A stretch of 64,000 nt of DNA from Corynebacterium vitaeruminis DSM 20294 (GCF_000550805.1 NZ_CP004353.1:248001-312000); one strand, 5' to 3'. Positions 26,313-35,605 are shown, counted from the stretch's first letter. The notes: generated by a model from the sequence alone, not told the origin. Made by a program: numbers and translations.

Positions 26313-28106
26313 TTAGCAGGCGTGATGCACCTCGGCGAGCTCATAGACGGGCGTGTAGAGCCCCTCGTAACGCGCCTTGAGCTGCAGCGACAGGTAGCGC
26401 GAGTAGTGGCGCGACTGGTGGAGGTTGCCGCCGTGGAACCAGAGCTGGTCGACCTGGGTGGGCTTCCACATGTTGCGCAGCTCGCCCTCCCAGGGGCCGG
26501 GGTCCTTCGTGGTGTTTGAGCCGAGTCCCCAGCAGCGGCCCACCTTGTCGGCGACCTCCTTGGAGATGAGCATCTCCGCCCACCCGTTCATCGAGCCGTA
26601 TCCGGTGGCGAGCACGATGACGTCGGCGGGCAGCTCGGTGCCGTCGGTGAGCACCACCGAGTTCTCCTTCACGGAGGCGATGGACACGCCCGAGCGGACC
26701 GGGATCGAGCCGTTGGTGACCAGCTCGGAGGCGCCGACGTTGATGTAGTAGCCCGAGCCGCGGCGCAGGTACTTGAGGAACAGGCCGGAGTCGTCGTCGC
26801 CGAAGTCGATGAGGAACCCGGCCTTCTCGAGCCCGTCGTAGAAGTCCTTGTCGTCCTCGCGGATCTTGTCGAAGGCCTGCTTCTGCACGCCGGGCAGCAC
26901 CTTGTATGGCCAGGACGCGAACAGCAGGTCGGCGGAGTCGACGTTGAGGCCGGCGTCGACCGCATCCTCCGAGTACAGCGGCCCGAAGACCTCGCGCATG
27001 AGGGAATCCGACTGGACGATGTGGGTCGACGAGCGCTGGATCATGACCGGCTTCGCGCCGTTTTCGTAGAGGTCCGCGCAGATGTCGTGGGCGGAGTTGT
27101 TCGCACCGAGCACCACGACGTTCTTGCCCGCGTTGCCCGGCCCGCCGGGGTGCTCGCTCGAGTGGCGGATCTCGCCCTGGAACTGCTCCTGGCCTTCCAG
27201 ATGCGGGCGGTTGGGCACCCCCGACATGCCCGTCGCCAGCACGAGCTGGGTGGGGTGCAGCGTCAGCGGCTTACCGTCGCGGGTGACCTGCACGGTCCAC
27301 GACTGCGAGGCCTCGTCGTAGTCGGCCTTGTCGCAGGTGGTGTTGGTCCAGTAGTCGAGGTCCATGATGCCCACGTAGTGCTCGAGCCAGTCGCCCATCT
27401 TGTCCTTCGGGGTAAACACCGGCCAGTCGTCGGGGAACGGCAGGTAGGGCAGGTGGTCGTACCAGACCGGGTCGTGCAGGCACAGGGAGTGGTAGCGGCC
27501 GCGCCACTGGTCGCCGGGCCGACCCGCCTTGTCGATGATGAGCCTGGGCACGCCGAGCCGCTTCAGCCGCGCGCCAAGCGCGATGCCGCCCTGGCCGCCG
27601 CCGACGATGAGGACGTACGGCTGCTCGCTGTAGCCGAGGCTCGCGCGGCGCTTCTCGCGCTTGTCCGCCCAGTTCTCCGGGTTGGCGTGGGTGCCGTGCT
27701 CGGCGCCCATGACCCTCCGGCGCCGCGAGGGCTCGGGGAAGTCCTTAAGCTCGCGCGCGGAGCTGAGCATGGTCCAGCACTTGCCGTCGCGCAGGCGGGC
27801 GATGCCCTTGCAGTGGAAGTCGGCGGAGTCGAAGGTGAAGTGGACCCGGGTCACGCCCTCGCCCTCGTCGGCGACGTCGGTGAGCTCGAAGTTAATCAAT
27901 TCAGAATTGGTCTGCGAGAGCATGTCGGCGATCGCGTCCGGTCCTTCTGCCGTGTGCAGGTTCCACGTGAACGCGAGCAGGTCGCGCCAGTAGCAGTCGT
28001 CCTGAAACACCTCGAGGACCTGTTCCCTCGTCGGGTGGTCTTCGTGCGTGAGCGCTTCGAGCTGGCCAAGCCATGAGCGTGCTGAGTCGGCGGAAGTGGG
28101 GGACAT
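26313..28106 (-). CDS. Flavin-containing monooxygenase with N-terminal SnoaL-like domain
   Basis: 597 aa, ATG at 28106 behind GAGGAGGAG. Residues 1-130 look like an NTF2/SnoaL-type fold (CYWRDLLAFTWNLHTAEGPDAIADML). From about residue 163 a two-dinucleotide-domain oxidoreductase follows: FAD site VLIVGGGQGGIALGARL, NADPH site VVVLGANNSAHDIC, and ATGYGS near the C-terminus. Such proteins oxygenate ketones, amines or thioethers, or act as Baeyer-Villiger enzymes. The substrate is unknown. It stands alone, with no adjacent pathway gene. It ends next to the 52-nt palindrome, which should act as its terminator. Confidence 0.85.
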   Translation of the reverse strand: MSPTSADSARSWLGQLEALTHEDHPTREQVLEVFQDDCYWRDLLAFTWNLHTAEGPDAIADMLSQTNSELINFELTDVADEGEGVTRVHFTFDSADFHCKGIARLRDGKCWTMLSSARELKDFPEPSRRRRVMGAEHGTHANPENWADKREKRRASLGYSEQPYVLIVGGGQGGIALGARLKRLGVPRLIIDKAGRPGDQWRGRYHSLCLHDPVWYDHLPYLPFPDDWPVFTPKDKMGDWLEHYVGIMDLDYWTNTTCDKADYDEASQSWTVQVTRDGKPLTLHPTQLVLATGMSGVPNRPHLEGQEQFQGEIRHSSEHPGGPGNAGKNVVVLGANNSAHDICADLYENGAKPVMIQRSSTHIVQSDSLMREVFGPLYSEDAVDAGLNVDSADLLFASWPYKVLPGVQKQAFDKIREDDKDFYDGLEKAGFLIDFGDDDSGLFLKYLRRGSGYYINVGASELVTNGSIPVRSGVSIASVKENSVVLTDGTELPADVIVLATGYGSMNGWAEMLISKEVADKVGRCWGLGSNTTKDPGPWEGELRNMWKPTQVDQLWFHGGNLHQSRHYSRYLSLQLKARYEGLYTPVYELAEVHHAC

Positions 28107-28487
28107 GGTGCTCCTCCTCGAGTCGTTGGTCGGTGGGCCCGCGAAAGGGGGGCCGGGCGCGGCGCGCTAGCCGCCATCGTAGGTGCACGAACGTGATGCG
28201 CGACACAAGTGAAGCCTGCAAAGTTTCCCGCCGGCGGGTTTGCGCGGGGAGGGTGCAAGAAAATTGCAATGAAGCTAATGCGCCGTTCTTTGCTTTCGCT
28301 TGTCGACGCGTACCGCTGGCGGCGCCAAATCCCTCGAGGATGGCTCGACTTGGAAGAAAGGGGGCCGAAGCTCAAGCGCAATGGAACCTCGGCCACGAAA
28401 GGCGCGGCAACACGCCCGCCAAGGTATCAACGCATAGGAAGCCTCGCCCTAGGTAGGGGTCTAAGCGTTGCTGGGCGGATATTCTCT
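28107..28487. other. Gap without a gene
   Basis: This is the upstream region of the monooxygenase and the downstream region of the broken higA-immA gene. Apart from one dispersed element (28294-28316) I see no gene, RNA or clear hairpin. Confidence 0.5.
28294..28316 (+). repeat. Dispersed element, copy 9
   Basis: TCGCTTGTCGACGCGTACCG, nearly identical to the left arm of the 52-nt palindrome. Confidence 0.7.
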
Positions 28488-29588
28488 CTACAAGGAGGTG
28501 GACGGGATCGCAGATTCCCGCTGGCCGAGGTCTTCAAGCGCGCTCGGTGTGCCTTTTGCGAGGCTCGATTTCCAGCTGAGCAAGCCATAGTATTGCAAAC
28601 GGCCGGTGACGAGTATCGGGTGGACCGCATGGAGAGTTGCCTGTTCGGCGATCCACGAGGCGGTGATCCGTCGCGGCGGCGCCGCCAGTCCGTTGCCCCA
28701 CATACTCTCGCTTGCCAGCTCATCTGCTTCTTTTTCGATGTCCTCGCCGGATTCGCTGAGATCATCCAAGGGGGCCTCCGAGGGCGTTTAGGTGGCCTAA
28801 TAGAACGTGGGCAAGCTCGTGCATGATGGTGAAGAAAACCTTGTCGAGGTGCTTACCCGGCCGGAAATCCCGATGACCGGCGTTGCCCCTTCAAGAAACG
28901 CGCAGCCGTCGATCTTTCCGCTTGGGAAGGCCTCGACGAACACAATCTTGACTCCGACTTCGGCGAGGCGACCTTGAATGGAACCCAAATCTGCTGGGTT
29001 GCCGGTCGATCTGGCGAGCGAAGGATATAGCTCGCTTAGGACGCTGGGGGAGTAGCTACCCACGTGCACGTCCTGTGCGGCGGCTCGAATGCAGGCCACC
29101 CATGAGTTTTGAAGTAGAGTTTTCTCGTTCGAGTGACTATTGCGTCGGGCCGCAAAACGAGACTGGGCGATCTCCCCAAGGGATCGGATGCCGACGAACT
29201 TGAGTATTTCTTGTTCTTGCTCCTCAGGCGCTTCGCTCGTGATGTATCCTCGCTTTCGAAATTCTGCGAGCGGGACAGCCTCGTGCAATTGGGCACGCAA
29301 ATGCACCTGATTCAGCTTTTGCTGCTCCTGAGGATCCTGTTCCTGCTTCCATAGCAGATATTCGTCCTGGAAGGAAAGCCAGAACTGCGCAGAAACTCCC
29401 AGCGCGGCCTCGAACTGGGCTGCCGATTCGCGAGTGATCTCTTTCTTTCCGGCGATCACCTCGTTGACGAACTGGGCTGGCCGATCGATGATTGCCGCGA
29501 ACTCCGCCTGAGTCCAGCCGCGTGCCTCCAACTCATCCGCCAGAATCTCGCCGGGAGGGAAAAGCTCCACGGCTGTCAGTTTGCTCAT
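28488..29588 (-). pseudogene. HigA-type HTH / ImmA-IrrE peptidase fusion, split by two frameshifts
   Basis: Starting at the ATG 29588 (AAAGGAG upstream), the first part encodes a HigA-like Xre domain (PPGEILADELEARGWTQAEFAAIIDRP) and runs to a premature stop at 28797. The zinc motif HELAH (28807-28821) is in another frame, and the C-terminal part (LSESGEDIEKEADELASESM) in the 28488-28769 frame. One base missing near 28855-28860 and one extra base in the G-run 28770-28774 would account for this. HigA-ImmA fusions are antitoxin or phage-response regulators whose peptidase domain acts on the regulator. The remains of higB lie directly upstream. Either it is decayed or the base calls are wrong at two homopolymers. 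Confidence 0.8.
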
Positions 29589-29604
29589 GATTCTTCTCCT
29601 TTCG

Positions 29605-29800
29605 TTACCGGTGGTAATCAACCATTTCGATGACATACCCAAATTGCTCGGATGAATGTCTTCATCCTTTCATTGAAGTCATACAATTTTCAGACTACAG
29701 CGCTGGCAATACGTGCGAGATCCGATCACGAACAGACGGCTTCCGGCGGTGACGGCATTTCCTCGCTATCGCCGGTAACCCCTTGTAGGGCATGCGCTCA
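29605..29800 (-). pseudogene. Remnant of a HigB-type toxin gene
   Basis: Immediately upstream of the HigA-like start, 29605-29649 encodes EQFGYVIEMVDYHR and a stop, the characteristic C-terminus of RelE/HigB toxins. Further upstream only scattered HigB-like pieces can be read in different frames, broken by stops. The upstream limit is a guess. Confidence 0.5.
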
Positions 29801-29824
29801 CCCTTGGAACTTGGTAGTTGAGGG

Positions 29825-30738
29825 CTATTCGAAGTAGTCCTCATCTACCTCCACGATTGACACGGTTCGCTTGACTTGGACTCCCACGCCATAGCGGATC
29901 ATTAGACGAGTGAGTCGATCCCCGTCGATCAGCACAACCCGTGAGGCGACTGCGTTGGCATAATCCATTGCCCCAGTAGAGAACCTTGCCGTGGTCATGA
30001 ACACCCCACGGTCGGCCTGCGCACCCTGCAGCGCACCCACGAAAGCCTGAATCGCGGGACGGCGATGGCGATACTCGGCTCATATCGCTTGGCCTGGACG
30101 TAGATCCGCGAGAGCCCCAGCGCATCTTGGTCGATGATTCCGTCGATACCGCCGTTGTTGGACAGCTGCGTCCGAGTTGCCTTGCCCTGCGTGCCACCGT
30201 ATCCCATCGCAATCAGCAGATCGAGCACGGCTTGCTCGAAGAATTCTGGGTCGTTTCCGTGCAAGCGCGCCAGTAGGTCCGCGGCGACAGAGGCATCGTT
30301 CCTGGCCACACCAGTTTCGATCTGCTCCACCGGATCCAGCAGGCTTTCTTGCTCTTGCTTGTCGACGCCTACGGCACCCGTCTCAATCCCTATCCACGCT
30401 GTACCTTGCGAGCCAGAATCCTCAATTGCCTGTCGCATTTGCCTAGGATTTATGCCCTCGGGGTATCTAGCGAGCAGCTCGCGCCCGCGTTGTGTAATCC
30501 GGAAATGAGCACGCATCGGAGACTCAACGCATCCTGCTTTCTTCAGGTCAGAAAGCGCCCAACCATTTCGATTTACATACATCTGCTGGCCAGAAGGAAT
30601 GAGGACCGTCCGATCTTCATCTGTGATCCCCGAGATCTCCGCCGACTTCTCGATGAGCTGCTTGCGCCGCCACACTTCACCATCGCTTAACGCTGTCAGC
30701 AACGGAATTAGATATCCATCCCATGTACGGATTGGCAT
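29825..30738 (-). pseudogene. Mrr-type restriction endonuclease, split by one frameshift
   Basis: The ATG at 30738 (AAGGAG upstream) opens an Mrr N-terminal winged helix. The Mrr catalytic core follows, GIDGIIDQDALGLSRIYVQAKRYEPS, with the Asp and the QAK motif of the PD-(D/E)XK family. The frame then breaks near 30059-30066: restoring one base would give GRPAIQAFVGALQGAQADRGVF, which continues in the 29825-30040 frame to the normal C-terminus. Mrr enzymes cut modified DNA. A copy of the dispersed element is inserted in frame in the linker (GAVGVDKQEQE). In its present state the enzyme loses its last 70 or so residues. Confidence 0.82.
30355..30375 (+). repeat. Dispersed element, copy 10, inside mrr
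   Basis: TTGCTTGTCGACGCCTACGG lies antisense within the mrr linker and keeps the reading frame. Confidence 0.7.
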
Positions 30739-31602
30739 GAGAGTTCTCCTTGGAAGGCGAGCGCGCGGTGGAAAGGCTGGGGTCTTTTCAAGTTTTGCCC
30801 CTTTGAGTGAGTTTATGCTTCATCCTCGCGGCACGAAGCAAAAATGCGTTCCGCGACAAGGAGTGTCAAGCTTGATGAGTGTCTTTTGGCGGCGGTGGGG
30901 CGGAATCTGAATGGTCATGGACTGCGGAGACTTGGGGCGAACAGCCAATTAGTCGTCGAAATTCGAGATTATCAATGATGAAATTTGAAAGAGCCGCGGG
31001 CATTGAGCTTTCGGAGATTCACTTGGTTTACCCCTGTGAACAGGGATTTTTATCGCGAGTGGTCAGCGTTTCGCGAGAATATCAATCACATTCTTGACTC
31101 ATCATTCTTAATTCCGAAATATCATTGATCATTCGAAATTAAGAAAGATGTTGGAGTTACAGCGCGTCCAAATGCGTCATGATTCAGAGAACGGCGACTA
31201 CGCATCGAAGCCAGCGTCGTGTCAGTGGGGGAGTTTGGGGGCCGCGATATGACATTGGCTGCGTTCGACAGCTGTCAGTAGGTTTGCTGACGAGAGCACC
31301 CAGTCGCCCCTACTTCGTCGATGTAGGCCAAAGCAATTGGTGCGTCCCTGATACGTCAAAAGCCCGCTCATGCGGGCTTCTCCGAATGGTGCTCAAGGAA
31401 ACTATTTCATTCCCCGCTGCCGATAACGAAGTTAGCATGACCTCACACCTACGGCAATCGGGTGAAGGGGCGTATCACCCCGACGGCTCTGGAGTTAGGA
31501 AAGGAACCTGACGCAGCTCGACGAGACGATATTCAGAGCAATGCACGGCACTGAGAGTGGGAGTGCTGGGGAGTCGTGGGTGTAAACCGTAGGCGTCGAC
31601 AA
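30739..31602. other. Gap of about 860 bp without a recognisable gene
   Basis: Upstream of mrr, and more AT-rich than the surroundings (especially 30950-31160). Small open frames do not look like genes. A short hairpin, AGCCCGC and GCGGGCT at 31361-31378, is the only clear structure. It may be the eroded remainder of the defence patch. Confidence 0.5.
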
Positions 31603-31610
31603 GCGAAAAA
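31587..31610 (-). repeat. Dispersed element, copy 11
   Basis: On the minus strand TTTTTTCGCTTGTCGACGCC follows the gatD terminator stem; its T-run is the T-run of the terminator. Confidence 0.7.
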
Positions 31611-31633
31611 AGACGGCTCCGAAAGGCCGTCTT
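31603..31633 (-). terminator. Terminator of murT-gatD
   Basis: AAGACGGC and GCCGTCTT form an 8-bp stem; six T follow on the minus strand. Confidence 0.85.
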
Positions 31634-31643
31634 CGAATGGCTG

Positions 31644-32399
31644 CTAGTGCGCGAGGCGCTCCTTGCGCAGCTGCGCCACCACCGGAATGTCCAGCGGCTC
31701 CATGTCGCTGAGCTCCTTGCCCATGGCCTGCGCGAGCAGAAGGTCGGCCAGCTGCGGGTTGCGCGCCAGCGCCGGGCCGTGCATGTAGGTGCACACGACC
31801 GAGCCCTGCACCGCGCCCTCGGCGACCTTCTGGGATACGTCCACGCCCGCCTGCTCCACCGCGGCGGGATCCGCGTTGCCGATGCCGTGGGTGACCTTGC
31901 CCAGCGGCTGGGCGTCGGGGCCCAGGATGGTCGCGCCCATGTGGTTCTCGAAGCCGGTGAGCTTCTCGGTGAGCTGGGAGGTCCAGCCCGCGCCGGTCGG
32001 GGTGGTGGCGACCTCGCCGATGGCGCGCTTTTGCATGGAGATGGTGGTGGCGTCGATAAGGCCCACGCCGTCGACGATGCCGCCGCCCGCGCGGAAGGAG
32101 ACGCCGAGCACCTGCAGACCTGCGCAGATGGCCAGGATCGGGGTGTTCTTCGCCGCGGCGCGCTGCAGGCCGCCGTCCTTGATGAGGTGCTCCGCCGCAA
32201 GTATCTGCGCGGTGTCCTCGCCGCCGCCGACGCAGTAGAGGTCGAGGGAGTCCGGCACGGGTTCGCCGAGCTTGATCGGGACGATCTCCGCGTCTAGGCC
32301 GCGCATGCGGGCGCGCTGGCGCAGGACGAGCGCGTTGCCGTCGTCGCCGTAGGTGCCGAGGACATCGGGCAGGATGAGTCCGATATTCAGGGTGCTCAT
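31644..32399 (-). CDS. gatD: Lipid II isoglutaminyl synthase, glutamine amidotransferase subunit GatD
   Basis: 251 aa from the ATG at 32399, whose ATGA overlaps the murT stop. It is a class I amidotransferase of the CobB/CobQ type: LPDVLGTYGDDGNALVLRQRA at the N-terminus, the nucleophile Cys in ILAICAGLQVLG (about residues 90-101), and His in YMHGPALARNPQLAD. It supplies ammonia to MurT for amidation of D-Glu in the peptidoglycan stem peptide. The longer frame upstream to 32699 runs inside murT in another frame and is not used. Confidence 0.93.
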   Translation of the reverse strand: MSTLNIGLILPDVLGTYGDDGNALVLRQRARMRGLDAEIVPIKLGEPVPDSLDLYCVGGGEDTAQILAAEHLIKDGGLQRAAAKNTPILAICAGLQVLGVSFRAGGGIVDGVGLIDATTISMQKRAIGEVATTPTGAGWTSQLTEKLTGFENHMGATILGPDAQPLGKVTHGIGNADPAAVEQAGVDVSQKVAEGAVQGSVVCTYMHGPALARNPQLADLLLAQAMGKELSDMEPLDIPVVAQLRKERLAH

Positions 32400-33766
32400 G
32401 AGTTCTGCTCCTCGCTGTTCTTGTCGTTCGCGGCGGCTCCAGTGGTTTCGGTCGCTTCGGCGTTGGCGGTCTTTGCGGCGTTGACCTCGTGCGCGAGCGC
32501 CTTCTTCAGGTCGCGGAAGGCGGTGTAGTTGGCCAGCACCTCCACCCGGCCGGGCGGGCAGGCCTTGATCGCCTTGACCGGGTCCTTGATGAGCTCGTGC
32601 TCGACCGAGGCGTAGGTCAGCCGTACGGCCAGATCCGTGCCGCGCTCGCCGGCGGCCTTGACCTTCAGGCTCGAGAGATCCTCGAACTTCACGTCCCACA
32701 GCCAGGAGAGGTCCTCGCCGTCGGCGACCTGGCCGTTGACCGCGATGACCAGGCCCTCGGCGCTGCGGTCGACCATGGACAGCGCCTCCTGCCAGCCCGC
32801 CGGGTTCTTGGCCAGAAGCAGGTGGATGTCGTGCTCGCCGAGCGTGACGGTGGAGTAGCGTCCGGCCACGTCATCGACGGTTTCTACGGCCTGGATGGCT
32901 GTGGCCGGCGCGATGCCGAAGCAGTCGACGGCCGCCGCGACTGCCTGCGTAGCGTTGCCGCGGTTGGCGTTTCCTGGCAGCTTCAGGTTCAACTCGTATT
33001 CGTTGCCTGGCTTATCGACGATCCCCTCCGGCGTGATCATCCAATCCGGCGTGGGGCGCTCAAAGATGCGCCCGTCGGGAAGCGGCTTGGCTGCACGCCA
33101 GTACAGCCCCTCGTGGATGATATGCCCGCCGGTGCGCGGGCAGCTGGTGGCGTCGTTGAGCCAGCCCGCGCCCGCGGACACCCAGACGACGTTCTTGGCA
33201 TCGTAGGCGACGGAGGTGACCAGCACGTCGTCGCAGTTGGCGATGACGGTCATGTCGGGGTTGGCCGCAACGCAGTCGCGCAGGGCGCGCTCGATCTTGT
33301 TGATCTCGCCGACGCGGTCGAGCTGGTCGCGGGAGAGGTTCAGGATGACCAGGCACGAGGCCTTCAGGCGCTTCGCGGCGGCGGGAACGTGCAGCTCGTC
33401 GACCTCGAGGACCACGTGGCTGGCCTTCTGCCCCGCCATGAGCGCGGAGATGATGCCCGCGTCCATGTTGTCGCCGCCCTCGTTGGTGGCCACGGTGTGC
33501 GCGGTGCGCACGGCGGACGCCAGCATGCGGGTGGTGGTGGACTTGCCGTTGGTGCCGGTCACGAGCGCGACCGGGCGGCCGCCGCCGAGCGAGGCCATGA
33601 TGTTCGGATCGATCTTCTCCGCGATGAGCCCGCCGATCATGCCGCCGGATCCGCGGCCGGTGGCGCGGGAGGCGGTGGTGGCCAGGTTGGCCAGCCCGAC
33701 GGCGAGGCGGGTGCGCAGCCCGCTTAGAGGTACGTCACGCAGCGAAGATAACTGTGGGAACTTCAT
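32396..33766 (-). CDS. murT: Lipid II isoglutaminyl synthase, Mur ligase-like subunit MurT
   Basis: 456 aa. Mur ligase ATP site VTGTNGKSTTTRML (about residues 69-82), central domain with EVDELHVPAAAKRL and NLSRDQLDR, then a C-terminal DUF1727 domain. With GatD it amidates the alpha-carboxyl of D-Glu in lipid II. The Cys4 zinc ribbon described in some MurT proteins is reduced to one Cys (SCPRTGGHIIHEGLYWRA, about residues 213-230). A TAGACT -10 lies 8 nt before the ATG, so the transcript is probably leaderless. Confidence 0.93.
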   Translation of the reverse strand: MKFPQLSSLRDVPLSGLRTRLAVGLANLATTASRATGRGSGGMIGGLIAEKIDPNIMASLGGGRPVALVTGTNGKSTTTRMLASAVRTAHTVATNEGGDNMDAGIISALMAGQKASHVVLEVDELHVPAAAKRLKASCLVILNLSRDQLDRVGEINKIERALRDCVAANPDMTVIANCDDVLVTSVAYDAKNVVWVSAGAGWLNDATSCPRTGGHIIHEGLYWRAAKPLPDGRIFERPTPDWMITPEGIVDKPGNEYELNLKLPGNANRGNATQAVAAAVDCFGIAPATAIQAVETVDDVAGRYSTVTLGEHDIHLLLAKNPAGWQEALSMVDRSAEGLVIAVNGQVADGEDLSWLWDVKFEDLSSLKVKAAGERGTDLAVRLTYASVEHELIKDPVKAIKACPPGRVEVLANYTAFRDLKKALAHEVNAAKTANAEATETTGAAANDKNSEEQNS

Positions 33767-33774
33767 GGGCGATA

Positions 33775-33780
33775 AGTCTA
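33775..33780 (-). promoter_or_regulatory. -10 hexamer of a probably leaderless murT promoter
   Basis: TAGACT on the minus strand, 8 nt before the murT ATG. Confidence 0.4.
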
Positions 33781-33836
33781 GTCGCCCGCCGCGCGGGGAG
33801 GCCGCATCCGGCGTGGCCCCGCGGGGAAATTCACCC

Positions 33837-34952
33837 CTAGGCGCCGGTTGTGGCCTCGGCCTCCGAGGCCGCCTTCCGGGCCACCGCGGCGAGGAACTCC
33901 TCGTCGCTGAGCAGCGGGATCTCCTTGCGCTCGGCGTGCATGGCCTTGCCCACTAGATCCTCACGCTTGTTGCACACCACCAGCGAGGACTTCCGCGTGA
34001 TCTTCTCCGAGTACGCGAGCCCCTCGCGCATGCCTGCGGCGATGATCTCGTCCGGGTCGCGGGTGATCTCCGGGGCCACGACGAATTCCATGCCGGGCTG
34101 CAGGCCCGCCTCCTCGGTGTACACACCCGGGTTGTCCACCCCGCGCGGGGCGGCGAGCGCGTCGACGCGAATGTGGCTGCGCTGCAGGCCGAACTTGTCG
34201 GCGCGCAGCTCGTCGGGGGAGTAGGCGGCTAGCTCGCCGCGGGCGTGCTCGACGAAAAAGACGCGCGCGGTGAGCATGGTCTCCTCGCGGGTCACCGCGA
34301 GCTCCTCCCGCTGGGCGCGTTCCACGCTCGCAGCCGCCGCGGTGGCCTCGAGGCCGAGGTCCTTGGCCACGGCGCGCACGCGCGTGTCCTTCGACTGCAG
34401 GCCCTGCCTGCGCGCGCTTGCAAGCGTATCGACGATTACCTTCGGCTGCGGGACGTGACCCACCCGCTGGCGCCTGCGCCCGCGGCTGCGATTCCGGCTC
34501 CGGTTAGCCCGGGCGGCGTTGCTCATGGCGCGCCGGGCCTCGGAGACGATGAAGCCCCAGGTTGAGGCGGCATTGTGCACAATGAGAGTGCGGCCGTCGA
34601 TGATGCGGCCCAGTGGCTTGAGGATCTGGCTGAACCGCTTGCCCTCCTCGACCTCCTCGTGGCTGAGCCCGTGCAGGTGCACGGGGCCGGGGTCGCCCGC
34701 CGGGTTGAGCACGACGTGGAAGTCATCGACCTGATTGCCGTCGACGTCGAGGGTGACCGCGTCGATGACGATCGCCCGCGAGGTGGACGGGTGGATGCCC
34801 GACGCCTTGAGCGTGAGCACCACGTACGGCGAGGCCTCGAGCTCCTTTTGGCGCTGAAGCTCGCGCTCGGCGCGCGCCTTGTCGTCCCTAGGCGACCGCT
34901 CCTTGGCGGGGCGGCCGGAGGACGTGGGCTCGTGCGCTTCTTCGTTGGTCAT
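33837..34952 (-). CDS. DnaQ-like exonuclease-fold protein with BRCT-like C-terminus, probably catalytically dead
   Basis: 371 aa. The order of segments follows the DEDDh exonuclease fold of DnaQ (YVVLTLKASGIHP, VIDAVTLDVDGNQVDDFHVVLNP, HGLSHEEV, LIVHNAASTWGFIVSEARR, VIVDTL), but the catalytic residues are replaced. The D-x-E of motif I is T-L-K, the Asp after HNA is Thr, and the last His and Asp are not found. About 35 basic residues interrupt the middle. The C-terminal 90 residues (EKITRKSSLVVCNKREDLVGKAMHAERKEIPLLSDEEFLAAV) look like a BRCT domain. The place beside murT matches a gene usually annotated as DNA polymerase III epsilon. A structural or DNA-binding role is more likely than proofreading. 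Confidence 0.8.
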   Translation of the reverse strand: MTNEEAHEPTSSGRPAKERSPRDDKARAERELQRQKELEASPYVVLTLKASGIHPSTSRAIVIDAVTLDVDGNQVDDFHVVLNPAGDPGPVHLHGLSHEEVEEGKRFSQILKPLGRIIDGRTLIVHNAASTWGFIVSEARRAMSNAARANRSRNRSRGRRRQRVGHVPQPKVIVDTLASARRQGLQSKDTRVRAVAKDLGLEATAAAASVERAQREELAVTREETMLTARVFFVEHARGELAAYSPDELRADKFGLQRSHIRVDALAAPRGVDNPGVYTEEAGLQPGMEFVVAPEITRDPDEIIAAGMREGLAYSEKITRKSSLVVCNKREDLVGKAMHAERKEIPLLSDEEFLAAVARKAASEAEATTGA

Positions 34953-34988
34953 AGTGGGTCTAAGTCTAGCCGCAACGGTCCGCGCGGC

Positions 34989-35480
34989 TTAGTCCAGCGC
35001 CCAATCTGAGGGCAGGCGCCACAGCTTCTCGCCGAGCGGGGTGATCCGCACGCCGGGGCGAACCTTGATGATGTAGTCCTTGTCCGCGGCGCCGCGCGGG
35101 ACGTAGGCGAATCCGTTGGTGTTGGTCAGCCCCGGCTGCGCGAGGTAGTCCGGGTCATAGTCGACGACCACGTTGAAGCGGATGAGCTTGCGATAGAAGC
35201 CGAGCAGCTTATTCTGGGACGTCGCCGAGATCTTCTCCTTGCCCGCGAGCATCATGTGGCCGTGCAGCGTGACACCCTTGTAGATGGTGTTTGCGTAGAA
35301 TGCCGGGTCGACCTCCCAGGGGAGGTTTCGGCTCACCTTGGTGATCGGCGAGTCGTAGCCGCCCTGCTTGGCCAGCTGGCCCACGTACTGCCGGGACACC
35401 CCGTACTCGCGCGCGATCTCCGACTGCCGGACTCCCTTGGACATCAAGTACAGAACAACATCTGAAGACAAACCGGACAT
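34989..35480 (-). CDS. Small helix-turn-helix protein, function unknown
   Basis: 163 aa from the ATG at 35480 (GGAAAGGCGAGG upstream); a 54-residue upstream extension looks non-coding. Residues 1-45 have a Hin/Sigma70-r4-like HTH (VRQSEIAREYGVSRQYVGQLAKQGG). The remainder (RNLPWEVDPAFYANTIYKGVTLHGHMML..NKLLGFYRKLIRFNVVVDYDPD) is a compact alpha/beta domain I do not recognise. It resembles conserved actinobacterial hypothetical proteins that combine an immunity-repressor-like HTH with such a domain. Confidence 0.7.
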   Translation of the reverse strand: MSGLSSDVVLYLMSKGVRQSEIAREYGVSRQYVGQLAKQGGYDSPITKVSRNLPWEVDPAFYANTIYKGVTLHGHMMLAGKEKISATSQNKLLGFYRKLIRFNVVVDYDPDYLAQPGLTNTNGFAYVPRGAADKDYIIKVRPGVRITPLGEKLWRLPSDWALD

Positions 35481-35605
35481 GACCTCGCCTTTCCTAGATT
35501 TCGATGGGGCATCTTGTGAGGGGAAGGACAAGGTAACTCTAGGGATCGACACCCAGCGAGCGGACTTGGATTGGGTGTTCGAAAAGGATTTCAGAATAGT
35601 TTTAA

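Noticed and set aside
30345..30446. Small plus-strand frames around the dispersed element that read LVDAYG looked like a family of small proteins.
   Set aside because: The shared peptide is only a translation of the repeated DNA element in whichever frame it falls.
31419..31440. ATAACGAAGTTAGCATG looked somewhat like a loxP-type recombination site.
   Set aside because: The inverted arms do not match over the required length and no recombinase gene is near.
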